Below the pieces are notes generated by a model. That model ran no database searches. It was not told the DNA's origin and saw nothing but the letters and a program-made list of their open reading frames with translations. Shown in pieces: positions 8,458 to 17,029 of a stretch of DNA of 64,000 nt (the stretch's first letter is position 1; each line of letters begins with the position of its first letter). The stretch lies in contig CAVQTK010000013.1 in NCBI GenBank assembly GCA_963716455.1, positions 124,001 to 188,000 on the forward strand, read 5' to 3'. Origin of the DNA: CAVQTK01 sp963716455. Its GTDB lineage: Bacteria > Pseudomonadota > Gammaproteobacteria > Coxiellales > Coxiellaceae. A program made the translations under genes and the position numbers.

Positions 8458-10363
8458 AACCAGGAATTTTATTAGTGAGGAAGATGTTTATTTATTCAAT
8501 GAAGGCAATCATTTCCGTTTATATCAACTTTTAGGGGCGCATTTCCACACGGTAGACGGAGTTCCAGGTATTCATTTCGCAGTTTGGGCTCCCAATGCTA
8601 AACAAGTAAGTGTCATTGGTGATTTTAACCATTGGCAAAAGCACAGCCATTTACTCTATCCTTCTGCAAGCGGTATTTGGACCGGCTTTATCAGTAACCT
8701 TACTCCCGGGATACGTTACAAATATCACATTGTCTCCCATCACCACAGTCAATTTGAAAAGGCTGACCCCTTTGCTTTCTATGCTGAAACGCCCCCCCTC
8801 ACTGCCTCTATTGCATGGGAACCACAGTATTCTTGGCACGACCAGACCTGGATGCAAAATCGCATCAAGACCCATGATCATCATAAACCCATGTCCATTT
8901 ATGAAATCCACTTAGGATCTTGGCGGCGTGTCCCTGAGGAAGGAAATCGCTTTCTCACTTATCGGGAAATAGCACCATTGCTGGCAAGTTACGTCAAAGA
9001 GTTGGGTTTTACTCACGTCGAGTTTTTACCTTTAATGGAACACCCCTTTTATGGTTCCTGGGGTTACCAAGTTACGGGTTATTTTGCTCCCACTAGCCGC
9101 TACGGCACCCCCGAAGATTTAATGTTTCTCATTGATTACCTGCACCAGCAGAATGTGGGTGTTATTCTTGACTGGGCGCCTTCCCATTTTCCCTGCGACC
9201 CTCATAGTTTAGCTTTATTTGATGGCACACATTTATATGAACATGCCGATCCGCGTTTAGGTCTTCATCCAGATTGGAATAGTGCTATCTTTAATTATGG
9301 TCGGCATGAAGTACGCAGTTTTCTTTACAGCAGTGCATTTTTTTGGCTTGAGAAGTATCATGCGGATGGATTGCGAGTGGACGCAGTGGCTTCAATGTTA
9401 TATTTAGATTACTCACGCAAACCTGGAGAGTGGATTCCTAATCCTTTAGGCGGCAGAGAAAATTTAGATGCCTTACATTTTATTCGTCGCTTAAATGAAG
9501 AAGTCTATAAACATTTTCCAGATACACATATGATTGCCGAAGAGTCCACTTCATGGCCAATGGTTTCAAGACCGACTTTCGTAGGAGGACTCGGTTTTGG
9601 TTTTAAATGGGACATGGGATGGATGCACGACACCCTATCCTACCTCAGTAACGACCCGATATATCGTAGTTACCATCACAATCAGCTTACTTTTCGTATG
9701 TTATACGCCTTTACTGAAAATTTCGTTTTGCCCTTATCACACGATGAAGTGGTTCATGGCAAAGGCTCTTTGATTAACAAAATGCCCGGAGATGACTGGC
9801 AAAAATTTGCCAATTTACGTTTGTTACTGGGTTACTTATATGCGCAACCAGGAAAAAAATTACTTTTCATGGGTGGCGAATTTGCGCAATGGAAAGAATG
9901 GTATCACGAAGAAAGCTTAGAATGGCATTTATTACAATACACACGTCATCAAGGAATACAACTCTGGATTAAAGACCTCAATCATTTATATCGTCAAGAA
10001 AGTGCAATGCATTTATTGGATACAGAACCCAGCGGATTTGAGTGGATAGATGGCTCTGACTATTATCACAGCGTCATCAGTTTTCTCCGTTGTTCTGCTA
10101 CTGGGCCCGCTATTTTAATAGTCATGAACTGCACTCCACTCACCCATCATCATTATCGAATTGGTGTACCTAGTGGTGGAATTTGGCAAGAAATAGCCAA
10201 TAGCGATGATCCTAAATACGGCGGGAGTGGCCAGCATAATCCAGGCTTTTTAGAGGCCGAGGCAATTCCTTTTCATGGCAGACCTCATTCTTTAAGTCTT
10301 ACTTTACCACCCTTGGCCATTACTTTTTATAAAAAATTTCAAACAGTACATGCTTATGAATAA
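8447..10363 (+). CDS. glgB: 1,4-alpha-glucan branching enzyme
   Basis: GH13 branching enzyme of 638 residues, which creates alpha-1,6 branches in alpha-glucan. A CBM48-type N-terminal module (residues about 25-125; FAVWAPNAKQVSVIGDFNHW) precedes the catalytic barrel. Visible residues: Asp312 nucleophile (DGLRVDAVASMLY), Glu365 (MIAEESTSWP) and His432-Asp433 (LSHDEVVHGKGSL). It starts 11 bases inside malQ with a GGAAATG context and overlaps treZ by 14 bases. Together with GlgE it gives branched glucan without GlgA. Confidence 0.95.
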   Translation: MKTETRNFISEEDVYLFNEGNHFRLYQLLGAHFHTVDGVPGIHFAVWAPNAKQVSVIGDFNHWQKHSHLLYPSASGIWTGFISNLTPGIRYKYHIVSHHHSQFEKADPFAFYAETPPLTASIAWEPQYSWHDQTWMQNRIKTHDHHKPMSIYEIHLGSWRRVPEEGNRFLTYREIAPLLASYVKELGFTHVEFLPLMEHPFYGSWGYQVTGYFAPTSRYGTPEDLMFLIDYLHQQNVGVILDWAPSHFPCDPHSLALFDGTHLYEHADPRLGLHPDWNSAIFNYGRHEVRSFLYSSAFFWLEKYHADGLRVDAVASMLYLDYSRKPGEWIPNPLGGRENLDALHFIRRLNEEVYKHFPDTHMIAEESTSWPMVSRPTFVGGLGFGFKWDMGWMHDTLSYLSNDPIYRSYHHNQLTFRMLYAFTENFVLPLSHDEVVHGKGSLINKMPGDDWQKFANLRLLLGYLYAQPGKKLLFMGGEFAQWKEWYHEESLEWHLLQYTRHQGIQLWIKDLNHLYRQESAMHLLDTEPSGFEWIDGSDYYHSVISFLRCSATGPAILIVMNCTPLTHHHYRIGVPSGGIWQEIANSDDPKYGGSGQHNPGFLEAEAIPFHGRPHSLSLTLPPLAITFYKKFQTVHAYE

Positions 10364-12197
10364 AATATCCTCATTAGGGGCCACTTTTTTAGGAGAACAA
10401 GGCACTGAATTCCTGGTTTTTGCGCCTTTTGCAGATCAAATTGAACTGCACGTAAAAGGTCTACAAGAAGAAAATTTTTTCATGACTCGCGAAGCATTGG
10501 GTTATCACCATTATTTAGCTGCAGAAGTTGTTCCAGGTAATCTCTATCAATTTCATTTCAATCAACAAGATTACCCAGACCCCGCATCACGTTATCAACC
10601 AAATGGGGTGTGGGGTCCTTCTGAAGTAGTCAATAGCGCTTATCCATGGACCGATTCTGCTTGGCAAGGTTTAATCCTGGCAAATTACATTGTATACGAA
10701 CTTCATGTCGGAACTTATACTCAAGAAGGCACACTTGCCGCTATTATTCCTACTTTAGACCGGCTGTGTGAATTAGGTATAACCGCAATTGAATTGATGC
10801 CGGTGAGTCAATTTCCTGGCGAACGTAATTGGGGTTATGACGGCGTATTTCCCTTTGCCGTTCAAAACAGCTACGGCACTCCATATCAACTAAAGGAATT
10901 AATTAATGCCTGCCACCAGCGAGGGCTAGCAGTGGTTTTAGATGTTGTTTATAACCATCTGGGGCCCGAAGGTAACGTATTACCCGCTTTTGGCCCTTAT
11001 TTTACTAATCGGTACCGCACGCCATGGGGCTCAGCGATTAACTTTGACGGACCTTATAGTGACGAGGTACGACGCTACTTTTTAGAAAATGCATTAATGT
11101 GGGTACAAGAATACCACATAGATGCTTTACGCTTAGATGCCCTGCATGCTGTTTTTGATTATTCTGCTTATCCTTTCTTAACTGAACTCAGCGACAAAAT
11201 TCATGCTTTTGCTAAACAGGTTAGTCGGCATATTTATCTTATCGCTGAAAGCGACTTAAACGACACTAAATTCATTCGTCCTAAAGAATTAGGTGGTTAT
11301 GGCCTAGATGCACAATGGAATGACGACTTTCATCACGTCAGTCATACTCTTTTAACAGAAGAACGCCATGGTTATTATCAAGACTTTGGAAAATTTGAGC
11401 AATTGAGTAAAGCTTTTTCTGAAGGATATGTTTACAGTGGTCAATATTCTCTTTATAGAAAACGTCGTCATGGCCATTATTCCCGAGTAATCCCTGCAGA
11501 AAAATTTGTGGTCTTTACCCAAAATCATGATCAGATTGGTAACCGTTTACTAGGTGAGCGTCTCACTCAATTAGTAAATTTTTCGCAATTAAAATTAGCC
11601 GCTGGATTATTGCTACTTGCACCCTTTGTTCCTTTACTATTTATGGGAGAAGAATATGCTGAAGATGCTCCTTTTTATTACTTTACGAGCCATACCGATC
11701 CCAAGCTAATTGCTGCCGTTCAAGAAGGGCGTCAAGCGGAGCATGCGTGGCATGGTTTAGGAGAAATTCCCGACCCGCAAGCGTTAAATACTTTCATACG
11801 TAGTAAATTGAATCCCAATTTACGCACGATAGGTCACCACCAAATATTGAATCGCTTCTACCAAGAATTAATTCGCCTACGCAAAACTATTCCTGCCCTC
11901 AAGCAGTTAAATAAAGATAACTTAATCGTTGAACAAAAAACCGAACAAGAAGTTTTAATGATCCATCGATGGCATGAAGACGATGAAGTATTAATCTTTT
12001 TGCATCTATCAAACCTAACCCAGGAAGTAAAGTTACCTATACCCTCGGGAAAATGGGAAAAACAGCTTGACGCAGCTGCAGAACAATGGGACGGGGAAGG
12101 TGATTTATTGCCTGATAAAATTGTTGTCAAACAACCCATGACTATAAAATTAGGGCCCTATGCATTAGGGGTCTACCGACTGGTAACAAGAATCTAA
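10350..12197 (+). CDS. treZ: Malto-oligosyltrehalose trehalohydrolase
   Basis: GH13 enzyme of 615 residues, which cleaves trehalose from maltooligosyl-trehalose made by TreY. An N-terminal E-set domain (residues 10-100) is followed by YELHVGTYTQEGTL and the family motif GERNWGYDGVFPFAVQNSYG. Catalytic residues are Asp263 (IDALRLDALHAV), Glu300 (LIAESDLND) and the pair in FTQNHDQIGNR. FMGEEYAEDAPFYYFTSH is also typical of TreZ. The start is ATG 10350 or ATG 10356; both lie inside the end of glgB. treY is two genes downstream, so both steps of glucan-to-trehalose conversion are present. Confidence 0.94.
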   Translation: MLMNKISSLGATFLGEQGTEFLVFAPFADQIELHVKGLQEENFFMTREALGYHHYLAAEVVPGNLYQFHFNQQDYPDPASRYQPNGVWGPSEVVNSAYPWTDSAWQGLILANYIVYELHVGTYTQEGTLAAIIPTLDRLCELGITAIELMPVSQFPGERNWGYDGVFPFAVQNSYGTPYQLKELINACHQRGLAVVLDVVYNHLGPEGNVLPAFGPYFTNRYRTPWGSAINFDGPYSDEVRRYFLENALMWVQEYHIDALRLDALHAVFDYSAYPFLTELSDKIHAFAKQVSRHIYLIAESDLNDTKFIRPKELGGYGLDAQWNDDFHHVSHTLLTEERHGYYQDFGKFEQLSKAFSEGYVYSGQYSLYRKRRHGHYSRVIPAEKFVVFTQNHDQIGNRLLGERLTQLVNFSQLKLAAGLLLLAPFVPLLFMGEEYAEDAPFYYFTSHTDPKLIAAVQEGRQAEHAWHGLGEIPDPQALNTFIRSKLNPNLRTIGHHQILNRFYQELIRLRKTIPALKQLNKDNLIVEQKTEQEVLMIHRWHEDDEVLIFLHLSNLTQEVKLPIPSGKWEKQLDAAAEQWDGEGDLLPDKIVVKQPMTIKLGPYALGVYRLVTRI

Positions 12198-12212
12198 AGG
12201 GATAAGTGCTCA

Positions 12213-14639
12213 ATGGACCGTTATATTTGCATCCACGGACATTTTTACCAACCACCTCGAGAAAACCCTTGGTTAGAGGCAGTCGAAGCACAGGATTCTG
12301 CTTATCCCTTTCATGATTGGAATGAGCGGATTACCGAAGAGTGCTACGCACCAAACGCTACTTCACGCATTTTAAACGACAAAAAACAAATCACTCAAAT
12401 CGTCAATAATTACACGAAAATCAATTTTGATTTCGGACCCACTCTTTTATCTTGGCTACAAGAAAAACAACCCGAAGTTTATAGAGCAATTCTGAAGGCG
12501 GATCAAGAAAGTCAAAAATGTTTTGGCGGTCACGGCAATGCAATTGCTCAAGCCTATAATCATATGATCCTACCACTTTCCAATCGCCGTGATAAATATA
12601 CACAAATTTTGTGGGGGATCCGGGATTTTGAACATCGGTTCCAACGTCAAACAGAAGGAATGTGGCTACCCGAAACTGCTGTTGATTTAGAATCCTTAGA
12701 TATTATGTCTGAATTAGGCATTTCATATACTATTTTAGCCCAACATCAAGCCAAACAAGTTCGCATTATTAATTACGGAGCCTGGCATGATGTGAGTCGT
12801 GGCAGAATCGATCCTACCATGCCTTACTTACTGCATTTACCCTCTGGGCGTACTATTTCTGTTTTCTTTTATGACGGGCCGGTATCACAAGCAGTTGCCT
12901 TCGCAGAATTATTACAAAGAGGCGAAAAATTTGCTGATAGCATTTTGCATATTTTTTCTGACAAACGCCACCGAGCACAACTCGCTCACATTGCCACAGA
13001 TGGTGAAACGTATGGGCACCATCATCGCTTTGGTGATATGGCTTTAGCTTATGCATTAAGCCATATTGCTACTAACAATCTTGCCAATATTACTAATTAT
13101 GGATATTTTCTAGAGTTATTCCCACCCACCCATGAAGTTGAGATTTTCGAAAACAGTTCCTGGAGTTGTATACACGGGGTGGAACGTTGGAAATCAGCTT
13201 GCGGTTGCAGCTCAGGGGGACATCCAAACTGGAATCAAAATTGGCGTGCGCCCCTCCGCAACGCTTTAGATTGGCTGCGAGATACTATCGCATCTCTTTA
13301 TGAGGAAAAAGCTAAAACTTTATTTAAATCTCCCTGGGCAGCAAGAGATGAGTACATTGATGTAATATTAAATCGCTCTGCCGAATCCATTAATCATTTT
13401 TTCATCCATCATAGTTTACATTTATTAACTGAAGAACAAAAACAAACTGCCTTAAATTTACTAGAAATGCAGCGTCATGCCATGTTAATGTATACCAGTT
13501 GTGGTTGGTTTTTTGATGAGTTATCAGGAATTGAAACGGTCCAGGTTATCAGCTATGCCGGTAGGGCTGCTCAATTAGCAGAAAGATTGTTTGCAACAGG
13601 CATTGAAAATCAATTTTTAGAACGTCTTTCACAGGCTAAGTCTAATCTTCCCCAATATCCTGATGGTCGTTTCATCTATGATATATGGGTAAAACCCAGC
13701 ATGGTATCCTGGCCACGAATCGCAGCCCATTATGCTATCAGTTCGCTTTTTACTACTTATGAAAAACAAGCCAAAATTCATTGTTATCTAGTTAATTGCG
13801 ATAATTTCGAACAACTTACTTCGGGAAACTCTAAATTAATTGTGGGACGTGGGTTATTTAAATCAATCATTACCCATGAAGCTAGCATTCTTTCTTTTAT
13901 TGCCGCTCATTTTGGCGAGCAAAATATCACTTGTGGAGTACGTGAGTTTAACAATGAAGGTGACCATAAAAAAATGGCCGAAGAAATCATTGCTATATTT
14001 AATCGAGCAGATTTTTCTGGAGTCATCAGTCTCTTCAACAAATATTTAGGCCAATCTGTTTATTCGATTAATTCTCTATTTCGTGATGAGCAACGCTGGG
14101 TATTGAATCAAATTCTAGAAAATACATTAAAAGAAGCGGAACTAACCTATCGACAACTTTATCAACGTCATGCTCCTTTAATGCGTTTTATAGAAGAATT
14201 AAATATTCCCTTACCAGAAGCTTTTCAAACTACTGCCAAACATGTGGTAAATGCAGAATTAAAAGAAGCCCTTACTAAAGAAAAATTAAAAATAAAGCAT
14301 ATTAATAAATTAATCGATGAAGCGGAACGTGGCCGTATTTCTCTAGATGGGGTGGCTTTGGGATTTGCCTTGCAAAAAACTATAGAAAATATGATGGAAA
14401 AATTCCGCGAGGAACCTAATTCATTAACTAAATTAGAACACCTAACTCAAGTGATGAACATCACACGGCGGCTTCCTTTCTATATCAATTTGCGCCAGGT
14501 ACAAAACACTTTTTATGAACTACTACAGATTGTTTACTTGAAAAATAAAAAACTAGCTGAACAAGGTGATCCCACTGCGAAGGCCTGGGTAGATTTTTTT
14601 TCAACTTTAGGTAATCAGCTTTCCATTAATGTAGCATAG
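12213..14639 (+). CDS. GH57-family protein with DUF3536 domain
   Basis: An 808-residue protein of glycoside hydrolase family 57 with a C-terminal DUF3536 region. The start motif ICIHGHFYQPPRENPW, the putative nucleophile motif TEGMWLPETAVD and the acid region HIATDGETYGHHH are all intact. SGGHPNWNQNWRAPLRNALDWLRD is typical of the subfamily (residues about 345-368). Exact substrate specificity is not established to my knowledge; GH57 enzymes act on alpha-1,4/1,6-glucans. It lies 15 bases after treZ with a GGGATAAG ribosome site, inside the trehalose/glucan operon, which supports a glucan-processing role. About 35 bases after its stop the treY-coding frame is already recognisable. Confidence 0.85.
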   Translation: MDRYICIHGHFYQPPRENPWLEAVEAQDSAYPFHDWNERITEECYAPNATSRILNDKKQITQIVNNYTKINFDFGPTLLSWLQEKQPEVYRAILKADQESQKCFGGHGNAIAQAYNHMILPLSNRRDKYTQILWGIRDFEHRFQRQTEGMWLPETAVDLESLDIMSELGISYTILAQHQAKQVRIINYGAWHDVSRGRIDPTMPYLLHLPSGRTISVFFYDGPVSQAVAFAELLQRGEKFADSILHIFSDKRHRAQLAHIATDGETYGHHHRFGDMALAYALSHIATNNLANITNYGYFLELFPPTHEVEIFENSSWSCIHGVERWKSACGCSSGGHPNWNQNWRAPLRNALDWLRDTIASLYEEKAKTLFKSPWAARDEYIDVILNRSAESINHFFIHHSLHLLTEEQKQTALNLLEMQRHAMLMYTSCGWFFDELSGIETVQVISYAGRAAQLAERLFATGIENQFLERLSQAKSNLPQYPDGRFIYDIWVKPSMVSWPRIAAHYAISSLFTTYEKQAKIHCYLVNCDNFEQLTSGNSKLIVGRGLFKSIITHEASILSFIAAHFGEQNITCGVREFNNEGDHKKMAEEIIAIFNRADFSGVISLFNKYLGQSVYSINSLFRDEQRWVLNQILENTLKEAELTYRQLYQRHAPLMRFIEELNIPLPEAFQTTAKHVVNAELKEALTKEKLKIKHINKLIDEAERGRISLDGVALGFALQKTIENMMEKFREEPNSLTKLEHLTQVMNITRRLPFYINLRQVQNTFYELLQIVYLKNKKLAEQGDPTAKAWVDFFSTLGNQLSINVA

Positions 14640-14707
14640 GAATAAGACGTTGTATTTTAAAAATTTACTGCGCGGAACAAAATCTAACAGGAAAAATCCC
14701 GAACACT

Positions 14708-17029
14708 ATTTATCGAATCCAGTTTAACGCAAATTTTCCGTTAACCAATTTGCATCACATTATTCCTTACTTACATTTACTAGGAATTACTGATATATAT
14801 GCTTCACCTCTTACTCGAGCTAATTCCGGCAGCAGCCACGGCTATGATGTGACTAATCCCAATCAAATCAACCCAGAAATTGGCGATGAAAAAATTTTCA
14901 AAAAAATAATCAAGACTCTAGCTAAATATAAGATGAGTTTGATTTTGGATTTTGTTCCCAATCATATGGCTGCAACTAGAGAAAATCCATGGTGGCAAGA
15001 TGTGCTCATTCAAAAAAAGCAATCAGATTTTGCTAACTATTTCGATATCAATTGGCAAACCGAAGAAAAATTTTCATTTCGTCGTTTTTTTGATATCAAC
15101 GAATTAGTGTGTCTTAAAGTAGAAAATCCTTCAGTCTTCAATGCAGTACATCAATTATTATTGCATTTAGTTCAGTCACGGATGATTAATGGTATCCGCA
15201 TTGATCATATCGATGGCCTTTACGACCCAAGTGCTTATTTACAACGCCTACAAAAAAATATCATCCAACTCATTGGAGAACCCTTATTTATTGTGGTAGA
15301 AAAAGTTTTAGGCAAGGAGGAGGCACTCTCTTCTGATTGGCCAATCATGGGAACCTCAGGTTATGAATTTCTCAATGTCGTCAATGCGGTTTTTATTAAT
15401 AACAATGGTTACAAAAATTTGTCGCGGTTTTATCAGCATTTTACCAAAAAAAAATTAAACTGGAGTGAAGTACGTTATCAACAAAAAAAGAAAGTTATCC
15501 AAAGCTTGTTTTTTCATGAAACTCAGCAATTAAGCAAATCATTATTAAAATTAGCTAAAAAGGACGATACAGGTAATACACATCGAGAAGAAGATTTATT
15601 CCAGGCTATTGTCGAAATAACTGCACATTTACCTATTTACCGGACCTATATTAATTATCAAAAAATTGTTGCGCCTCAAGATCGAGCTTTTTTATCTCAA
15701 GCCTTATACTTAAGTCGAATAAATAAGAAAAAGCCGTTTATAAAAACTTTACAGTTTCTCCAGCGCATTTTGTTGCTTAAATTTCCTGATAACATAACCA
15801 AATCGCAACAAAAATCATGGCTCCATTGGGTCATGCAATGGCAGCAATACACCGGGCCAGTAATGGCAAAGGGTTTTGAAGATACCACGTGCTATGTCTA
15901 CAATCCTCTTGTATCTTTGAATGAGGTTGGTAGTGACCCAAGTTGGGAAACAGGTCTGGAAGATTTACACATTTTTCATCAATTTCTGCGCAAAAGGCAA
16001 CGCTTATGGCCAGGCTCATTAAATACTATCTCAACTCATGATACAAAACGCAGTGAAGATGTTCGCGCTCGCTTAAATGTCTTAAGCGAAATCTCGCTGG
16101 AATGGGCAGTTTGTCTAAATCGTTGGCATGAGATAGTAAAATCGAACCTTAGCACAAATACGGAAATATTTTTATACCAAAATCTTTTGGGAGTCTGGCC
16201 GCTTGATCCAGATTACTCCCTAACCGAATTAACTCAGCGTTTCAAAGAGTATATGCTGAAAGCCTCCCGCGAAGCTAAAACGGATACTTCATGGCAAAAA
16301 CCCGATGAAAAATATGAACAGGGCTTGGTAGATTTTATCCATCAACTGCTCAATCCCGCTGATAATTCGTTTCTCCAAGAATTCCTGCCCCTACAAAAAA
16401 AAGTAGCTTTTCACGGTGCACTGAATTCCCTTAGTCAAGTATTATTAAAAATAACTGCCCCCGGAATACCTGATACGTATCAGGGTAATGAATTTTGGAA
16501 TTTTAGTTTAGTAGATCCGGATAATCGCCGGCCAGTAGAATTTGCTCAACACATACATTCACTTGAAGAACTTTTGCACGCTGAAAAAGAGGATTTATCG
16601 GCTTTACTAAAAAATTTATGTGATTCATGGACAGATGGGCGCATTAAACTGTATCTAACTTATCAAGCATTACAATTTCGCCAAAAATTCTCCACATTAT
16701 TTCTTCGTGGACAATATCTTCCATTACAAAGTAGCGGCAAACAACAACATTGTGTTATTAGTTTTGCTCGACGTATTGGTAAAGAATGGATTATCATTAT
16801 TGTGCCACGCTTCACTACCCATTTAGTCCCAGAAAATCAATTCCCATTTGGCAAAACTATTTGGAATAATACTCGAGTGTTACTTCCAGCTCGCGCCCCG
16901 ATACATTGGAAAAACATTTTCACTCAGGAAACCTTTTCTCTATCTGCAACTTCTACTAAAGCTTTACCACTAGCAAATATTTTTTTACAATTTCCCGTAG
17001 CATTGCTACAAGGATACGTGCATGAATAA
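14708..17029 (+). CDS. treY: Malto-oligosyltrehalose synthase (5' end unclear)
   Basis: GH13 enzyme that isomerises the reducing end of maltodextrin to a trehalosyl unit, the substrate for TreZ. Signatures: ITDIYASPLTRANSGSSHGYDV, ILDFVPNHMA, the nucleophile segment INGIRIDHIDGLYDP, LFIVVEKVLG, GTSGYEF, KGFEDTTCYVY, STHDTKRSEDVRARL and PGIPDTYQGNE. The first usual start (TTG 14750) falls inside the conserved N-terminal region. The homologous residues TIYRIQFNANFPLTN are encoded in frame upstream, from about 14705, but no ATG, GTG or TTG exists in that frame back to the previous stop. Either a rare start such as ATT 14708 is used or a frame break lies near 14650-14700. It overlaps glgE by 8 bases. 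Confidence 0.9.
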   Translation: MYRIQFNANFPLTNLHHIIPYLHLLGITDIYASPLTRANSGSSHGYDVTNPNQINPEIGDEKIFKKIIKTLAKYKMSLILDFVPNHMAATRENPWWQDVLIQKKQSDFANYFDINWQTEEKFSFRRFFDINELVCLKVENPSVFNAVHQLLLHLVQSRMINGIRIDHIDGLYDPSAYLQRLQKNIIQLIGEPLFIVVEKVLGKEEALSSDWPIMGTSGYEFLNVVNAVFINNNGYKNLSRFYQHFTKKKLNWSEVRYQQKKKVIQSLFFHETQQLSKSLLKLAKKDDTGNTHREEDLFQAIVEITAHLPIYRTYINYQKIVAPQDRAFLSQALYLSRINKKKPFIKTLQFLQRILLLKFPDNITKSQQKSWLHWVMQWQQYTGPVMAKGFEDTTCYVYNPLVSLNEVGSDPSWETGLEDLHIFHQFLRKRQRLWPGSLNTISTHDTKRSEDVRARLNVLSEISLEWAVCLNRWHEIVKSNLSTNTEIFLYQNLLGVWPLDPDYSLTELTQRFKEYMLKASREAKTDTSWQKPDEKYEQGLVDFIHQLLNPADNSFLQEFLPLQKKVAFHGALNSLSQVLLKITAPGIPDTYQGNEFWNFSLVDPDNRRPVEFAQHIHSLEELLHAEKEDLSALLKNLCDSWTDGRIKLYLTYQALQFRQKFSTLFLRGQYLPLQSSGKQQHCVISFARRIGKEWIIIIVPRFTTHLVPENQFPFGKTIWNNTRVLLPARAPIHWKNIFTQETFSLSATSTKALPLANIFLQFPVALLQGYVHE

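Noticed and set aside
12799..13047. Frame of 82 codons inside the GH57 gene
   Set aside because: Lies wholly within the well-supported GH57 coding sequence in another frame.
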